A stretch of DNA of 64,000 nucleotides from Pseudomonas sp. GD03919 (lineage in GTDB: Bacteria > Pseudomonadota > Gammaproteobacteria > Pseudomonadales > Pseudomonadaceae), in the NCBI RefSeq assembly GCF_029814935.1, contig NZ_CP104582.1, positions 868,001 through 932,000 of the forward strand. Direction: 5' to 3'. This document shows, in pieces, positions 56,492 to 64,000 of this stretch (positions within the stretch are counted from its first letter, which is position 1; each line of letters begins with the position of its first letter). A model generated the notes under the pieces. The model was not told the DNA's origin, ran no database searches, and worked only from the letters and a program-made list of their open reading frames with translations. Made by a program: the position numbers and the translations under genes.

Positions 56492-56620
56492 TGTGCCGCC
56501 TCGTGCAATCTGTGCCGCCATCTGCCGGCATCTGCCTCGGGAACCTTTGAACAGGTGCCGGGCTGTGCGAGGATGGACAGCAATATTCCCATGGCCAGAC
56601 AGGTTCCGTGATCCACACCG

Positions 56621-57508
56621 ATGAAGACGCCCAAACGTATTGAACCCCTGGTCGAGGACGGCCTGGTGGACGAGGTGCTGCGACCACTGATGAGCGGTAA
56701 GGAAGCAGCGGTCTATGTGGTGCGCTGTGGCGATGAATTGCGCTGCGCCAAGGTCTACAAGGAGGCTAACAAACGCAGCTTCCGCCAGGCGTCCGAGTAC
56801 CAGGAAGGCCGCAAGGTACGCGGCAGTCGCCAGGCGCGGGCCATGGCCAAGGGCAGCAAATATGGTCGCAAGGAGCAGGAAAGCGCCTGGCAGAATGCCG
56901 AGGTCGCTGCGTTGTTCCGTTTGGCCAATGCCGGCGTGCGAGTGCCCAAACCCTACGACTTTCTCGACGGCGTGCTGCTGATGGAGCTGGTGGGCGACGG
57001 CGAGGGCGATGTTGCGCCACGCCTCAATGACGTCGACCTGCACCCGGACGATGCCCGTGAGTTCCACGCCTTCATGATCCAGGAGATCGTCAAGATGCTC
57101 TGCGCCGGCCTGGTGCACGGCGACTTGTCGGAGTTCAACGTGCTGCTCGGCCCTGAGGGCCCGGTGATCATCGATCTGCCGCAAGCCGTGGACGCCGCCG
57201 CCAACAACCACGCCTTCAGCATGCTCGAGCGCGACGTGCGCAACATGGCCGAGTACTTCGGCCAGTTCGCCCCGGAGCTGAGATACACCAAGTATGCCAA
57301 GGAAATGTGGGCGCTCTACGAGGCCGGCAAGCTGACGCCGGAAACGCAACTGACCGGCGAGTTCGCCGAGCCCGAGGACGCCGCCGACATCGACGCGGTG
57401 ATGCGCGAGATCAAGGCCGCGCTGGCCGAAGAAGCGAAGAAGCAGGCGCTGCGCAACGCCGAAGATGAGCCCAAGGACGCCGAACCCATACCGCCCTGGA
57501 TGCGCTGA
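56621..57508 (+). CDS. RIO1-family serine protein kinase
   Basis: 295 residues. ATP-binding SGKEAAVYVVRCGDELRCAKVYK at the N-terminus, catalytic loop LVHGDLSEFNVLL and metal-binding IIDLPQAVD, as in RIO1 kinases. Pseudomonas homologues (PA4780 type) are described as RIO-like kinases; physiological targets are unclear. The C-terminal tail is charged and ends PIPPWMR. Single gene; complete. Confidence 0.9.
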   Translation: MKTPKRIEPLVEDGLVDEVLRPLMSGKEAAVYVVRCGDELRCAKVYKEANKRSFRQASEYQEGRKVRGSRQARAMAKGSKYGRKEQESAWQNAEVAALFRLANAGVRVPKPYDFLDGVLLMELVGDGEGDVAPRLNDVDLHPDDAREFHAFMIQEIVKMLCAGLVHGDLSEFNVLLGPEGPVIIDLPQAVDAAANNHAFSMLERDVRNMAEYFGQFAPELRYTKYAKEMWALYEAGKLTPETQLTGEFAEPEDAADIDAVMREIKAALAEEAKKQALRNAEDEPKDAEPIPPWMR

Positions 57509-57593
57509 ACAGCGGTTATCGGGGGGCTGCGCCTTGCCGTAGCCAGATGAAATCCGGGGCGGTTTTCGCAGCCTCTCCCGGAGTGCATCCGGG

Positions 57594-58025
57594 CTACACG
57601 GAGCCTCCATGCGCGCATTTCGATGCGCCGCAGCTCACGTCCTGCTCGATGCCTTTGAGGATCGGGCAGTCTGGCCGGTCGTTACCCTGGCAACTGTTCG
57701 CCAGATCCACCAGCGTGTCGCGCAAGGCCGTCATCTCGGCAATCTTGCGCTCCAATTCGGCGATGTGCTCTTCGGTCAGTGCTTTTACATCAGCACTGGC
57801 GCGCTGCTTGTCCTGCCACAGGGCGAGCAGCTTGCCGACTTCCTCCAGTGAGAAGCCCAGATCCCGTGCGCGCTTGATGAACGCCAGGCGATGCAGGTCG
57901 CTGCTGCTGTACTGCCGATAGCCACTCTCCGAGCGCCCGGCATGGGGCAGTAGGTCGATGGACTCGTAGTAGCGAATCATCTTGGCACTCAGGCCAGTGT
58001 GCTTGGCGGCTTGGCCGATGTTCAT
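57594..58025 (-). CDS. cueR: copper-responsive MerR-type regulator CueR
   Basis: 143 residues. MerR helix-turn-helix [21 protein letters not shown], dimerisation coil ([17 protein letters not shown]) and the Cu(I) loop with two Cys separated by seven residues (CQGNDRPDC). An additional CGASKC tail follows, longer than the E. coli protein. Activates copA and copZ through the 19-bp-spaced promoters at 60422-60452 and 60898-60928. Its start overlaps the copA stop by four bases (ATGA), so it is co-transcribed with copA. Confidence 0.92.
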   Translation of the reverse strand: MNIGQAAKHTGLSAKMIRYYESIDLLPHAGRSESGYRQYSSSDLHRLAFIKRARDLGFSLEEVGKLLALWQDKQRASADVKALTEEHIAELERKIAEMTALRDTLVDLANSCQGNDRPDCPILKGIEQDVSCGASKCAHGGSV

Positions 58026-60391
58026 GCTCGCGGTCTCCAGCGATTGAGCAGCAATGCGTTACTCACCACGCTGACGCTGGACAGGGCCATGGCGGCGCCA
58101 GCGAACATCGGGTTGAGCAGGCCGGCGGCGGCCAGCGGGATACCAATCAGGTTGTAGATGAAGGCCCAGAACAGGTTCTGGCGAATCTTGGCGTAGGTGC
58201 GCCGGCTGATGTCCAGTGCGGCCGGCACCAGGCGCGGGTCGCCGCGCATCAGGGTGATGCCGGCGGCATGCATCGCCGCGTCGGTGCCGCCGCCCATGGC
58301 GATACCGACGTCCGCAGCCGCTAGGGCCGGTGCGTCGTTGATGCCGTCGCCGACCATGGCCACGGTGCCGTGTTGGCGCAGCTCTGTAATCAGGCGTGCC
58401 TTGTCGGCCGGCAGTACCTGCGCGTGAGGTTCGTCGATGCCCAGTACGCTGGCGACTGCTGCCACGCTGCCCTGGTTGTCGCCACTGATCAGGTGGCTGG
58501 TGATGCCCTGTGCACGCAGTTCGGTGATGGCCTCGGCCGCACCTTCCTTGAGCTGATCACCGAAGGCCAGCAGGCCGAGCAGGCGAGGGGCGTCACCGGT
58601 TTCGATCAGCCAGGACAGGGTACGGCCCTCGGCTTCCCAGGTGCGGGCGGATTCGGCCAACTCCCCCGCCTGCAATTGGTTTTCCTCCAATAGGCGGCTG
58701 CTGCCCAGTTGCAGGCTGCGACCCTCGACACTGCCAGCTATCCCCCGACCGGCCAGCGCGCGACTGTCGCTGAGTGGTGGCAGGGCGATGTGCTGTTCGG
58801 CGCAGCGCTGCAGCACGGCCTTGGCCAGCGGGTGTTCGCTGCCTTGTTGCAGGCCACCGGCCAGGCGCAGCAGTTCTGTTTCGCTGGATTCGCCCAGGCC
58901 GATATGGACAATGCGCGGTTTGCCTTCGGTGAGGGTACCGGTCTTGTCGAAGGCGATGTGCTGCACCGCATGCGCCACTTCCAGCGCTTCGGCGTCCTTG
59001 ATCAGGATGCCGTGGCGCGCGGCGACGCCAGTGCCGGCCATGATCGCGGTCGGTGTGGCCAGGCCAAGGGCGCAGGGGCAGGCAATCACCAGTACGGCGA
59101 CGGCGTTGAGCAGGGCGTTTTCCAAGGATGCGCCGAGCGCCAGCCAGCCCAGCAGTGTGGCCAGTGCGATGAGCAGTACGGCGGGGACGAACACCTGGCT
59201 GACCTTGTCTACCAGCTTCTGGATCGGCGCCTTGGCTGCCTGGGCATCCTCGACCAGACGGATGATGCGTGACAGCACGGTCTCGGCGCCCAGGGCGGTG
59301 GTCTCCACCAGTAGGCGGCCTTCGCCGTTGATGGCGCCAGCGGTGACCTTGTCGCCGGGCTGCTTGGCGACCGGCAGGCTCTCGCCGCTGATCAGCGCTT
59401 CGTCGGCGTGGCTGTGGCCTTCGAGCACCTGACCGTCGACCGGAAAGCGCTCGCCGGGTTTGACCAGGATGCGGTCGCCCAGCGCCAGGGCGTCGATGCC
59501 GACGCGCTCCTCGCGGCCGTCGACGAAGCGCACCGCGTAGTCCGGGCGCAGAGCCTGCAGCGCGCGGATGGCGCTGGCGGTCTGGCGCTTGGCGCGGCTT
59601 TCCAGGTATTTGCCGAGCAGGATCAGGCTGATGATCACCGCCGAGGCTTCGAAGTACAGATGCGGCATGTGCCCGGCGGGCGTCACGGCCCACTGGTACA
59701 GGCTCAGGCCGTAGCCGGCGCTGGTGCCGATGGCGACCAGTTGATCCATGTTGCCAGCACGGGCCTTCAGCGCCTGCCAGGCCGCGCGATAGAAGCGCGC
59801 GCCGAAGATGAACTGCACCGGCGTTGCCAGCAGGAACTGCGCCCAGGCCGGCAGCATCCAGTGCAGGCCGAACGGCTCGACCAGCATCGGCAGCACCAGT
59901 GGCAGGGTTAGGGCGATGGCGATCAGCAGGGTCAGACGTTCACGGTACAAGCGACGCTGGGCCAGATCGGTGGCCGGGCGTTCTCCGAGCAGTTGTGCGT
60001 TGTAGCCAGCGGCAACGACAGCCTTCACCGCTAACTGTGGGTCGAAACCAGCAAGTACCTGCAGGCGCGCCTTCTCATCGGCAAGATTGACGGCGACCTG
60101 GCTGACACCCGGCAGTTTGCTCAGCGCGCGCTCGATACGGCCGACGCAACTGGCGCAGGTCATGCCCTCGATACCCAACTCCAGCGGCTGGCTGGGCACG
60201 TTGTAACCGGCGTCCTCGATGGCGCTGATCAACTGCGGCAGGCTGCCGGCGGGCGCTTCGATGCGCGCCTGCTCATTGGCCAGGTTGACGCTGGCGCTGC
60301 TCACCTCCGGCAATTTGCGCAGCGCGCGCTCGACACGACCGGCGCAACTGGCGCAGGTCATCCCCTGAATCGGCAGGTCGTAGGTGATCAT
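58022..60391 (-). CDS. copA: copper-exporting P1B-type ATPase CopA
   Basis: 789 residues. Two N-terminal metal-binding domains, each with GMTCASC (about residues 9 and 76), eight membrane helices, the intramembrane Cys-Pro-Cys in [13 protein letters not shown], phosphorylation site DKTGTLT, and hinge [10 protein letters not shown]. Pumps Cu(I) from cytoplasm to periplasm. ATG at 60391 is used, the extra 8 codons upstream (MPAIREPA) being outside the family start and running into the promoter. CueR gene follows in the same operon. Confidence 0.95.
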   Translation of the reverse strand: MITYDLPIQGMTCASCAGRVERALRKLPEVSSASVNLANEQARIEAPAGSLPQLISAIEDAGYNVPSQPLELGIEGMTCASCVGRIERALSKLPGVSQVAVNLADEKARLQVLAGFDPQLAVKAVVAAGYNAQLLGERPATDLAQRRLYRERLTLLIAIALTLPLVLPMLVEPFGLHWMLPAWAQFLLATPVQFIFGARFYRAAWQALKARAGNMDQLVAIGTSAGYGLSLYQWAVTPAGHMPHLYFEASAVIISLILLGKYLESRAKRQTASAIRALQALRPDYAVRFVDGREERVGIDALALGDRILVKPGERFPVDGQVLEGHSHADEALISGESLPVAKQPGDKVTAGAINGEGRLLVETTALGAETVLSRIIRLVEDAQAAKAPIQKLVDKVSQVFVPAVLLIALATLLGWLALGASLENALLNAVAVLVIACPCALGLATPTAIMAGTGVAARHGILIKDAEALEVAHAVQHIAFDKTGTLTEGKPRIVHIGLGESSETELLRLAGGLQQGSEHPLAKAVLQRCAEQHIALPPLSDSRALAGRGIAGSVEGRSLQLGSSRLLEENQLQAGELAESARTWEAEGRTLSWLIETGDAPRLLGLLAFGDQLKEGAAEAITELRAQGITSHLISGDNQGSVAAVASVLGIDEPHAQVLPADKARLITELRQHGTVAMVGDGINDAPALAAADVGIAMGGGTDAAMHAAGITLMRGDPRLVPAALDISRRTYAKIRQNLFWAFIYNLIGIPLAAAGLLNPMFAGAAMALSSVSVVSNALLLNRWRPRA

Positions 60392-60421
60392 GGCAGGCTC
60401 TCTAATGGCAGGCATGGCGAT

Positions 60422-60452
60422 AGGATCAACCTTGACCCCATGGCAAGGTCAA
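60422..60452 (-). promoter_or_regulatory. CueR-regulated promoter of copA
   Basis: On the minus strand TTGACC (-35) is followed by the dyad ACCTTGCCATGGGGTCAAGG and GATCCT (-10) with a 19-bp spacer, the lengthened spacing that MerR-family activators need. Confidence 0.85.
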
Positions 60453-60456
60453 GCCT

Positions 60457-60864
60457 TCAGTTCAGCGCAGGCGCTGCGTGCAGGCGCAGACCGTCGCTGC
60501 CCATGGCGATGCGGTAGCGGCGTACTTCGCCGGCCAGCAGCTCCAGTGACTGCCCGGTGAGCTGGGTGATGCCGTCCTGGCAGCGGCCGCTGCCAGTCAG
60601 GCCCAGGCGTAACGATACCTTGCCGGGCGGCAGGTTGAAGGACACCGACTGGCCCTGATGCAGGCGCGCGGCCATCTGGTCGTGCAAATACAGTGCGACC
60701 TCGCAGGTGGTGGCCACCTCCAGGCGTTCGCGTGAGACGATCAGCACCGCATAGCCTTCACCCTGGCTGGTCGAGGGCAGTGGTGCCAGCGGTTCGGCCT
60801 GAGCCAGGGGCGCCAACAGCAGGGCAAGAGCGATACGGAGTGGGCGCATGGCGAGGATCCTCAT
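60457..60864 (-). CDS. small exported protein of unknown function in the copper cluster
   Basis: About 130-135 residues with a signal peptide (LRIALALLLAPLAQAEP). The mature part is a compact beta-rich domain with two Cys (TTCEVALYL and GRCQDGITQL) and the segment NLPPGKVSLRLGLTGSG. Starts at 60864 (MRILAMRPL) or 60849 (MRPLRIAL) are both possible. It lies between copA and copZ, reads in the copA direction but upstream of the copA promoter, and its own upstream region holds the copZ CueR box. A periplasmic copper role is suggested by position only. Confidence 0.7.
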   Translation of the reverse strand: MRILAMRPLRIALALLLAPLAQAEPLAPLPSTSQGEGYAVLIVSRERLEVATTCEVALYLHDQMAARLHQGQSVSFNLPPGKVSLRLGLTGSGRCQDGITQLTGQSLELLAGEVRRYRIAMGSDGLRLHAAPALN

Positions 60865-60897
60865 GGGCAAACCAGGCGAATGACAGGCGGCAAGGGC

Positions 60898-60928
60898 TTG
60901 ACCTTGCCATCGTGGCAGGGTCGAGACT
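60898..60928 (+). promoter_or_regulatory. CueR-regulated promoter of copZ
   Basis: TTGACC, then TTGCCATCGTGGCAGGGTC (19 bp), then GAGACT. The spacer carries the CCTTGCCA...GGCAGGGTC dyad, very like the copA promoter. ATG of copZ is 35 bp on. Confidence 0.85.
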
Positions 60929-60962
60929 ACACCCATCATCCCGTCTTTCAAGGAGTGTGCAC

Positions 60963-61160
60963 ATGCAGCAGTTCAAGGTCAGTGGAATGTCGTGCGGCCA
61001 TTGCGTACGCGCCGTGACTCAGGCGATCCAGGCGCTGGATCAGGCGGCCAGGGTCGAAGTCGATCTGGCCGCAGGGCGGGTATCTGTCGAAAGCGTCCTG
61101 GACGCCGCGCAGATACAGGCGGCGATCCGTGAGGAGGGGTATGAGGTTGCGCCTGTCTAG
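60963..61160 (+). CDS. copZ: copper chaperone CopZ (HMA domain)
   Basis: 65 residues, one ferredoxin-like HMA domain with the Cu(I) site MSCGHC at residues 9-14. Carries Cu(I) in the cytoplasm, delivering it to CopA. Starts at 60963 behind AAGGAG. A longer frame from 60693 runs through the promoter and is rejected. Driven by its own CueR box. Confidence 0.92.
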   Translation: MQQFKVSGMSCGHCVRAVTQAIQALDQAARVEVDLAAGRVSVESVLDAAQIQAAIREEGYEVAPV

Positions 61161-61168
61161 CCGTCGCG

Positions 61169-61801
61169 CTACGACTCGACCCAGGGCCATTGCTTCAGCA
61201 GGCCGCGAAAGCAGCTGTCGATCATGGCCGGCGTGTCGGTTTGCGCGTCGAACAGATGGGGATCACGCAGCCAGTCGCTGAACAGGCCGACGAGCAACGC
61301 ATGCAGCGTACGCGAGGCCAGGCGCGGGCTGATACCCGCTTGCAGGTAGGGCTGCACCGTGGGCAGGGCGAACTGCTGTTCGCACAGGTCGATGAATTGA
61401 TTGACGAAGGTCTCGTGCCGTTCCTCGGCCTCGCGCAGCTCTTCGGTGAATTCGCAACGGCGCAGCAGCACGGTGAGGATGCGCCGACGCTGCTCGTCCA
61501 GAACCAGGTTGGCCATGGCCTCGATGCACAGGTCGCGCAGCAGTTGCAGCGATGACAGGCCATCGGCGGCTGCCAGTCGCTCGGCCAGGGGTTCCAGCGG
61601 CAGGCGTACCTGATTGAGCATTTCGTGGAACAGGTGGGCCTTGTTCTGGAAGTGCCAGTAAACCGCGCCGCGCGTTACACCGGCATGCCGGGCAATGTGC
61701 TCCAGGCTGGTGTGGGCGACCCCGCGTTCGAGGAACAGCTGTTCGGCCGCCGCGAGGATGGCGTGGCGGGTTTTCTCCGCGTCTTCTTTGGTTCTGCGCA
61801 T
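61169..61801 (-). CDS. TetR-family regulator, AcrR/TtgR-like
   Basis: 210 residues. Helix-turn-helix at residues 8-55 (TRHAILAAAEQLFLERGVAHTSL, VTRGAVYWHFQNK) and a C-terminal TetR_C domain of the AcrR/TtgR subgroup (EQRRRILTVLLRRCEFTEEL). These usually repress multidrug efflux pumps. Here it is divergent from a Bcr/CflA transporter across 212 bp with a perfect dyad, which is its likely target. Confidence 0.87.
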   Translation of the reverse strand: MRRTKEDAEKTRHAILAAAEQLFLERGVAHTSLEHIARHAGVTRGAVYWHFQNKAHLFHEMLNQVRLPLEPLAERLAAADGLSSLQLLRDLCIEAMANLVLDEQRRRILTVLLRRCEFTEELREAEERHETFVNQFIDLCEQQFALPTVQPYLQAGISPRLASRTLHALLVGLFSDWLRDPHLFDAQTDTPAMIDSCFRGLLKQWPWVES

Positions 61802-61937
61802 GGTGATCCGGGTGTTGAAACTGGGCTCAGAGGCTACCGAGTTTACCGACTTTGTCCCGCTTGCTGGTGGCTACCCTGTTTTACCTGGCACGATGTCCCT
61901 GAGCCGGAGCCGCAAGACTTTGGCGGAATCGCAGGTA

Positions 61938-61952
61938 CAGTGCGTTGCACTG
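61938..61952. promoter_or_regulatory. dyad in the TetR/MFS intergenic region
   Basis: CAGTGCGTTGCACTG, a perfect 6-3-6 palindrome about 75 bp ahead of the transporter start; candidate operator for the divergent TetR protein. Confidence 0.4.
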
Positions 61953-62013
61953 GCTGGCCTTTCGTGGGCGGCGCGAACAGTGAGATGATTAGCCAGCTAA
62001 CAAATAGCTCGGA

Positions 62014-63189
62014 ATGATCATGAACCTGCGTACCCTTCTGATTCTTGGCGCGCTGTGCGCCTTTGGCCCGCTGGCCATCGATTTCTATCTCCCGAGCTTC
62101 CCGGTTCTGGCGCAGCAGTTCGCCACCGACGTCGAGCATGTGCAGCTGTCGCTGGCGGCCTATTTCGTCGGCATTGCCATTGGTCAGTTGTTCTATGGCC
62201 CGCTGGCCGACCGCTTCGGTCGGCGTGTGCCGTTGCTGCTAGGCGTGACACTGTTCACGGCGGCATCGCTGGCCTGTGCGCTGGCGCCGAGCCTGGAAAG
62301 GCTGATCGTGGCGCGTTTCGTTCAGGCGCTGGGTGGCTGCGCAGGTATGGTCATTACCCGTGCGGTGGTGCGTGATCTGTGCGATCCGTTGGCCTCTGCC
62401 AAGGTCTTTTCGCAATTGGTGCTGGTGATGGGCCTGGCGCCGATCCTGGCGCCTCTGGGGGGCGGGCTGTTGCTCAATACGTTGGGCTGGCCATGGATTT
62501 TTTACAGCCTGGCGATTTTCTCAGGGTTGTGCCTGCTGGCTGTGTTGTTTTGCTTACCGGAGACGCGCCCGCAGCATCTGCAGCCGGCGCCGCTGAGTGG
62601 GGCTTTCGGCCAGTACCGCGCCTTGCTCAGCAATGCTCCGTTCATGGGCTACAGCCTGGTTGGCGGTGTCGCCATGGCCGGGATGTTCGCCTATATCGCC
62701 GGCTCGCCCTTCGTGTTCATCGAACTGTACGGTGTGCCGGCCGAGCGCTACGGCTGGCTGTTCGGTACCAATGCGGCGGGCTTCGTGATCATGGCGCAGG
62801 TCAATGCACGCCTGGTGCGGCGCGGTGGGCCGGTGCTGTGGTTGCAGCGCATGGTCCTGGTTTATCTGCTCAGCGCCCTGAGCCTGCTGGTGCTGGCCTG
62901 GATGCAGCCAGCTCAACTGTGGCCGTTGATGGTTCCGTTGTTCATCTGCGTGGCCTGTCTGGGCTGCGTGCTGCCCAATGCTACGGCCTGCGCCATGGCC
63001 GGGCAGGGGCGTCATGCCGGCAGTGCCTCGGGGCTGCTGGGCAGCATGCAGTTCAGCGTGGCGGCCAGCGCCTCGGCGCTGGTGGCTTGGCTGCATGATG
63101 GTTCGGCAGTGCCCATGGCGCTGGTGATTGCCCTGTGCGGCGCCGGTGCCTGCGCCATGGCCTGGTGGTGCAGGCGTTTCGTGGTCTGA
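62014..63189 (+). CDS. Bcr/CflA-family multidrug efflux MFS transporter
   Basis: 391 residues with 12 membrane helices. The N-terminal FGPLAIDFYLPSFPVLAQQF and the loop motif YGPLADRFGRRVPLLLG (DHA1 motif A) are typical of Bcr/CflA drug/H+ antiporters. Starts at 62014 or at the ATG two codons later. Divergent from the TetR regulator. Substrate unknown. Confidence 0.9.
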   Translation: MIMNLRTLLILGALCAFGPLAIDFYLPSFPVLAQQFATDVEHVQLSLAAYFVGIAIGQLFYGPLADRFGRRVPLLLGVTLFTAASLACALAPSLERLIVARFVQALGGCAGMVITRAVVRDLCDPLASAKVFSQLVLVMGLAPILAPLGGGLLLNTLGWPWIFYSLAIFSGLCLLAVLFCLPETRPQHLQPAPLSGAFGQYRALLSNAPFMGYSLVGGVAMAGMFAYIAGSPFVFIELYGVPAERYGWLFGTNAAGFVIMAQVNARLVRRGGPVLWLQRMVLVYLLSALSLLVLAWMQPAQLWPLMVPLFICVACLGCVLPNATACAMAGQGRHAGSASGLLGSMQFSVAASASALVAWLHDGSAVPMALVIALCGAGACAMAWWCRRFVV

Positions 63190-63195
63190 GCTGCG

Positions 63196-63630
63196 TCAGT
63201 TGCCGGGGTAGTCGCTGAGCACGACATCCTGCTGCTGCTTGTCCAGGCCAATCACCTGATAAGGATCGACACGGTCGCCGTATTCCATGCCCGGCGAGCC
63301 CATGGGCATGCCGGGTACGGCGGCGCCAATCAGGTCGTCACGTTCGAGCAGCTTGAGAACGTCGGCAGCTGGGACGTGGCCTTCGACGAACTTGCCGTCG
63401 ATCACCCCGGTGTGGCACGAAGCCAGACGCGGCGGCACGCCCAGCCGTTGTTTGACGGCACGCATATCGGTCTCGACGTGATCGTTGACGGTGAAGCCGT
63501 TGTCCTGCAAGTGACTGATCCAGTCCTTGCAGCAGCCGCAGTTGGCATCGCGGTGAACATCGATGCTCAGGGGCTCGCTGGCATTGGCCAGGCTGGTGAA
63601 GAGGCAGAGGGCGAGCAGGGAACGACGCAT
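63196..63630 (-). CDS. DUF411 periplasmic metal-binding protein
   Basis: 144 residues. Signal peptide (RRSLLALCLFTSLANA), then a DUF411 domain with CGCCKDW near residue 31, ASCHTGVIDG and the C-terminal GMPMGSPGME, a Met-rich stretch. The Cys/His/Met set suggests copper binding, and copA/copZ are 2.5 kb away. Convergent with the MFS gene (7 bp apart). No enzyme activity is known. Confidence 0.88.
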   Translation of the reverse strand: MRRSLLALCLFTSLANASEPLSIDVHRDANCGCCKDWISHLQDNGFTVNDHVETDMRAVKQRLGVPPRLASCHTGVIDGKFVEGHVPAADVLKLLERDDLIGAAVPGMPMGSPGMEYGDRVDPYQVIGLDKQQQDVVLSDYPGN

Positions 63631-63756
63631 GGCAGGGCTCCGGATGATTGAGTGCTGAGCATAGCGCCGCTACCGGCACGGCCCAAGTGCCTGCGACTAT
63701 GCGTCGCGATCAGGTACGCCTATGCTGGCCATGCCTTGATGATCAGGAATCTGCCG

Positions 63757-64000
63757 ATGCTGTTTGCCCGAATCATCCTGTCGATCCAGATCGTGGCCCT
63801 GACTGCACTGGGGCTGGCGTATTTCATCCGTCCCGAGGAAATGGCCAGCTTCAGCGGCGCGCTGCTGATGGGCAACGCCGCTGTGACGGAGGTGCGTGCC
63901 TATTACGGAGGCCTGCAACTGGGGCTTGCAGCCTACCTGGCGATGGCGCTGCTGTGTTGCGCCCGGCGCTGCTTCTGCTGGTGTTGCTGTACAGCGTGCT
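63757..64000 (+). CDS. DUF4345-like membrane protein, 3' truncated by window edge
   Basis: Starts MLFARIILSIQIVALTALGL with a membrane helix and YFIRPEEMASF; then VTEVRAYYGGLQLGLAAYLA, typical of DUF4345 small membrane proteins. After about residue 66 the annotated frame becomes Cys/Trp-rich (CCARRC), while the +1 frame reads a hydrophobic helix (VLRPALLLLVLLYSV). Either a frameshift occurs near 63950 or there is a sequence error. The stop lies outside the window. Confidence 0.55.
   Translation, partial: MLFARIILSIQIVALTALGLAYFIRPEEMASFSGALLMGNAAVTEVRAYYGGLQLGLAAYLAMALLCCARRCFCWCCCTAC

Overview
The window is chromosomal DNA of a Pseudomonas. The type IV pilus genes pilBCD and pilA, nadC, a DUF1631 gene, ampD-ampE, the fru operon, speC, a piuA/piuC iron pair and a cueR-copA-copZ copper cluster are all Pseudomonas-like in sequence and order. 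High GC, GTAGGAGC-type REP palindromes and RAYT repeats agree with this. I suspect the mendocina/oleovorans/alcaliphila side of the genus, but that is only an impression.

Layout. (1) 1-2800: beta-alanine/malonate-semialdehyde catabolism (truncated omega-aminotransferase plus mmsA-type dehydrogenase). (2) 2980-6740: a tiny secreted protein, an InaA-type kinase, an intact IS66 element and the stump of a second IS66 element. (3) 6821-11282: pilD, pilC and pilB read leftward; pilA reads rightward from a sigma-54 promoter. (4) 11283-19837, between pilA and nadC: an accessory island with a RAYT gene and its repeats, HicAB, MntA-HepT, Phd/PIN, a 2.5-kb array of about fourteen 183-bp composite REP units, a duplicated 3' end of nadC, a second HEPN-MNT pair and a 178-bp MITE. 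(5) 19838-25003: nadC, DUF1631, ampD, ampE. (6) 25554-37683: chemoreceptor, TatD nuclease, cra/fruR, fruBKA, and an unknown EF-hand membrane protein. (7) 37841-41719: class III sirtuin, an IS110/IS1111-type element next to a REP, and prfC. (8) 41950-54122: iron and polyamine region: PepSY-flavoreductase, speC, piuA, piuC, an FMN hydroxy-acid oxidase, and a FepA-like receptor split by a recent IS1595-family insertion. (9) 54521-57508: DUF2218, an NAD(P)-binding protein with a divergent LysR regulator, and a RIO-like kinase. (10) 57594-63630: CueR, CopA, a small secreted protein, CopZ, TetR, a Bcr/CflA transporter and a DUF411 protein. A DUF4345-like gene runs off the right edge.

How the parts work together. 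The pil genes make and export the pilin; nadC, ampDE and prfC are housekeeping. The fru genes form a complete fructose import and phosphorylation route under Cra. The two CueR boxes tie copA and copZ to copper. The iron genes carry Fur-like sites. The pilA-nadC interval is the most unusual part: three kinds of repeat, one RAYT, one MITE, four toxin-antitoxin-like pairs and a partial gene duplication lie within about 8.5 kb, flanked by core genes. No tRNA, rRNA or CRISPR was recognised.
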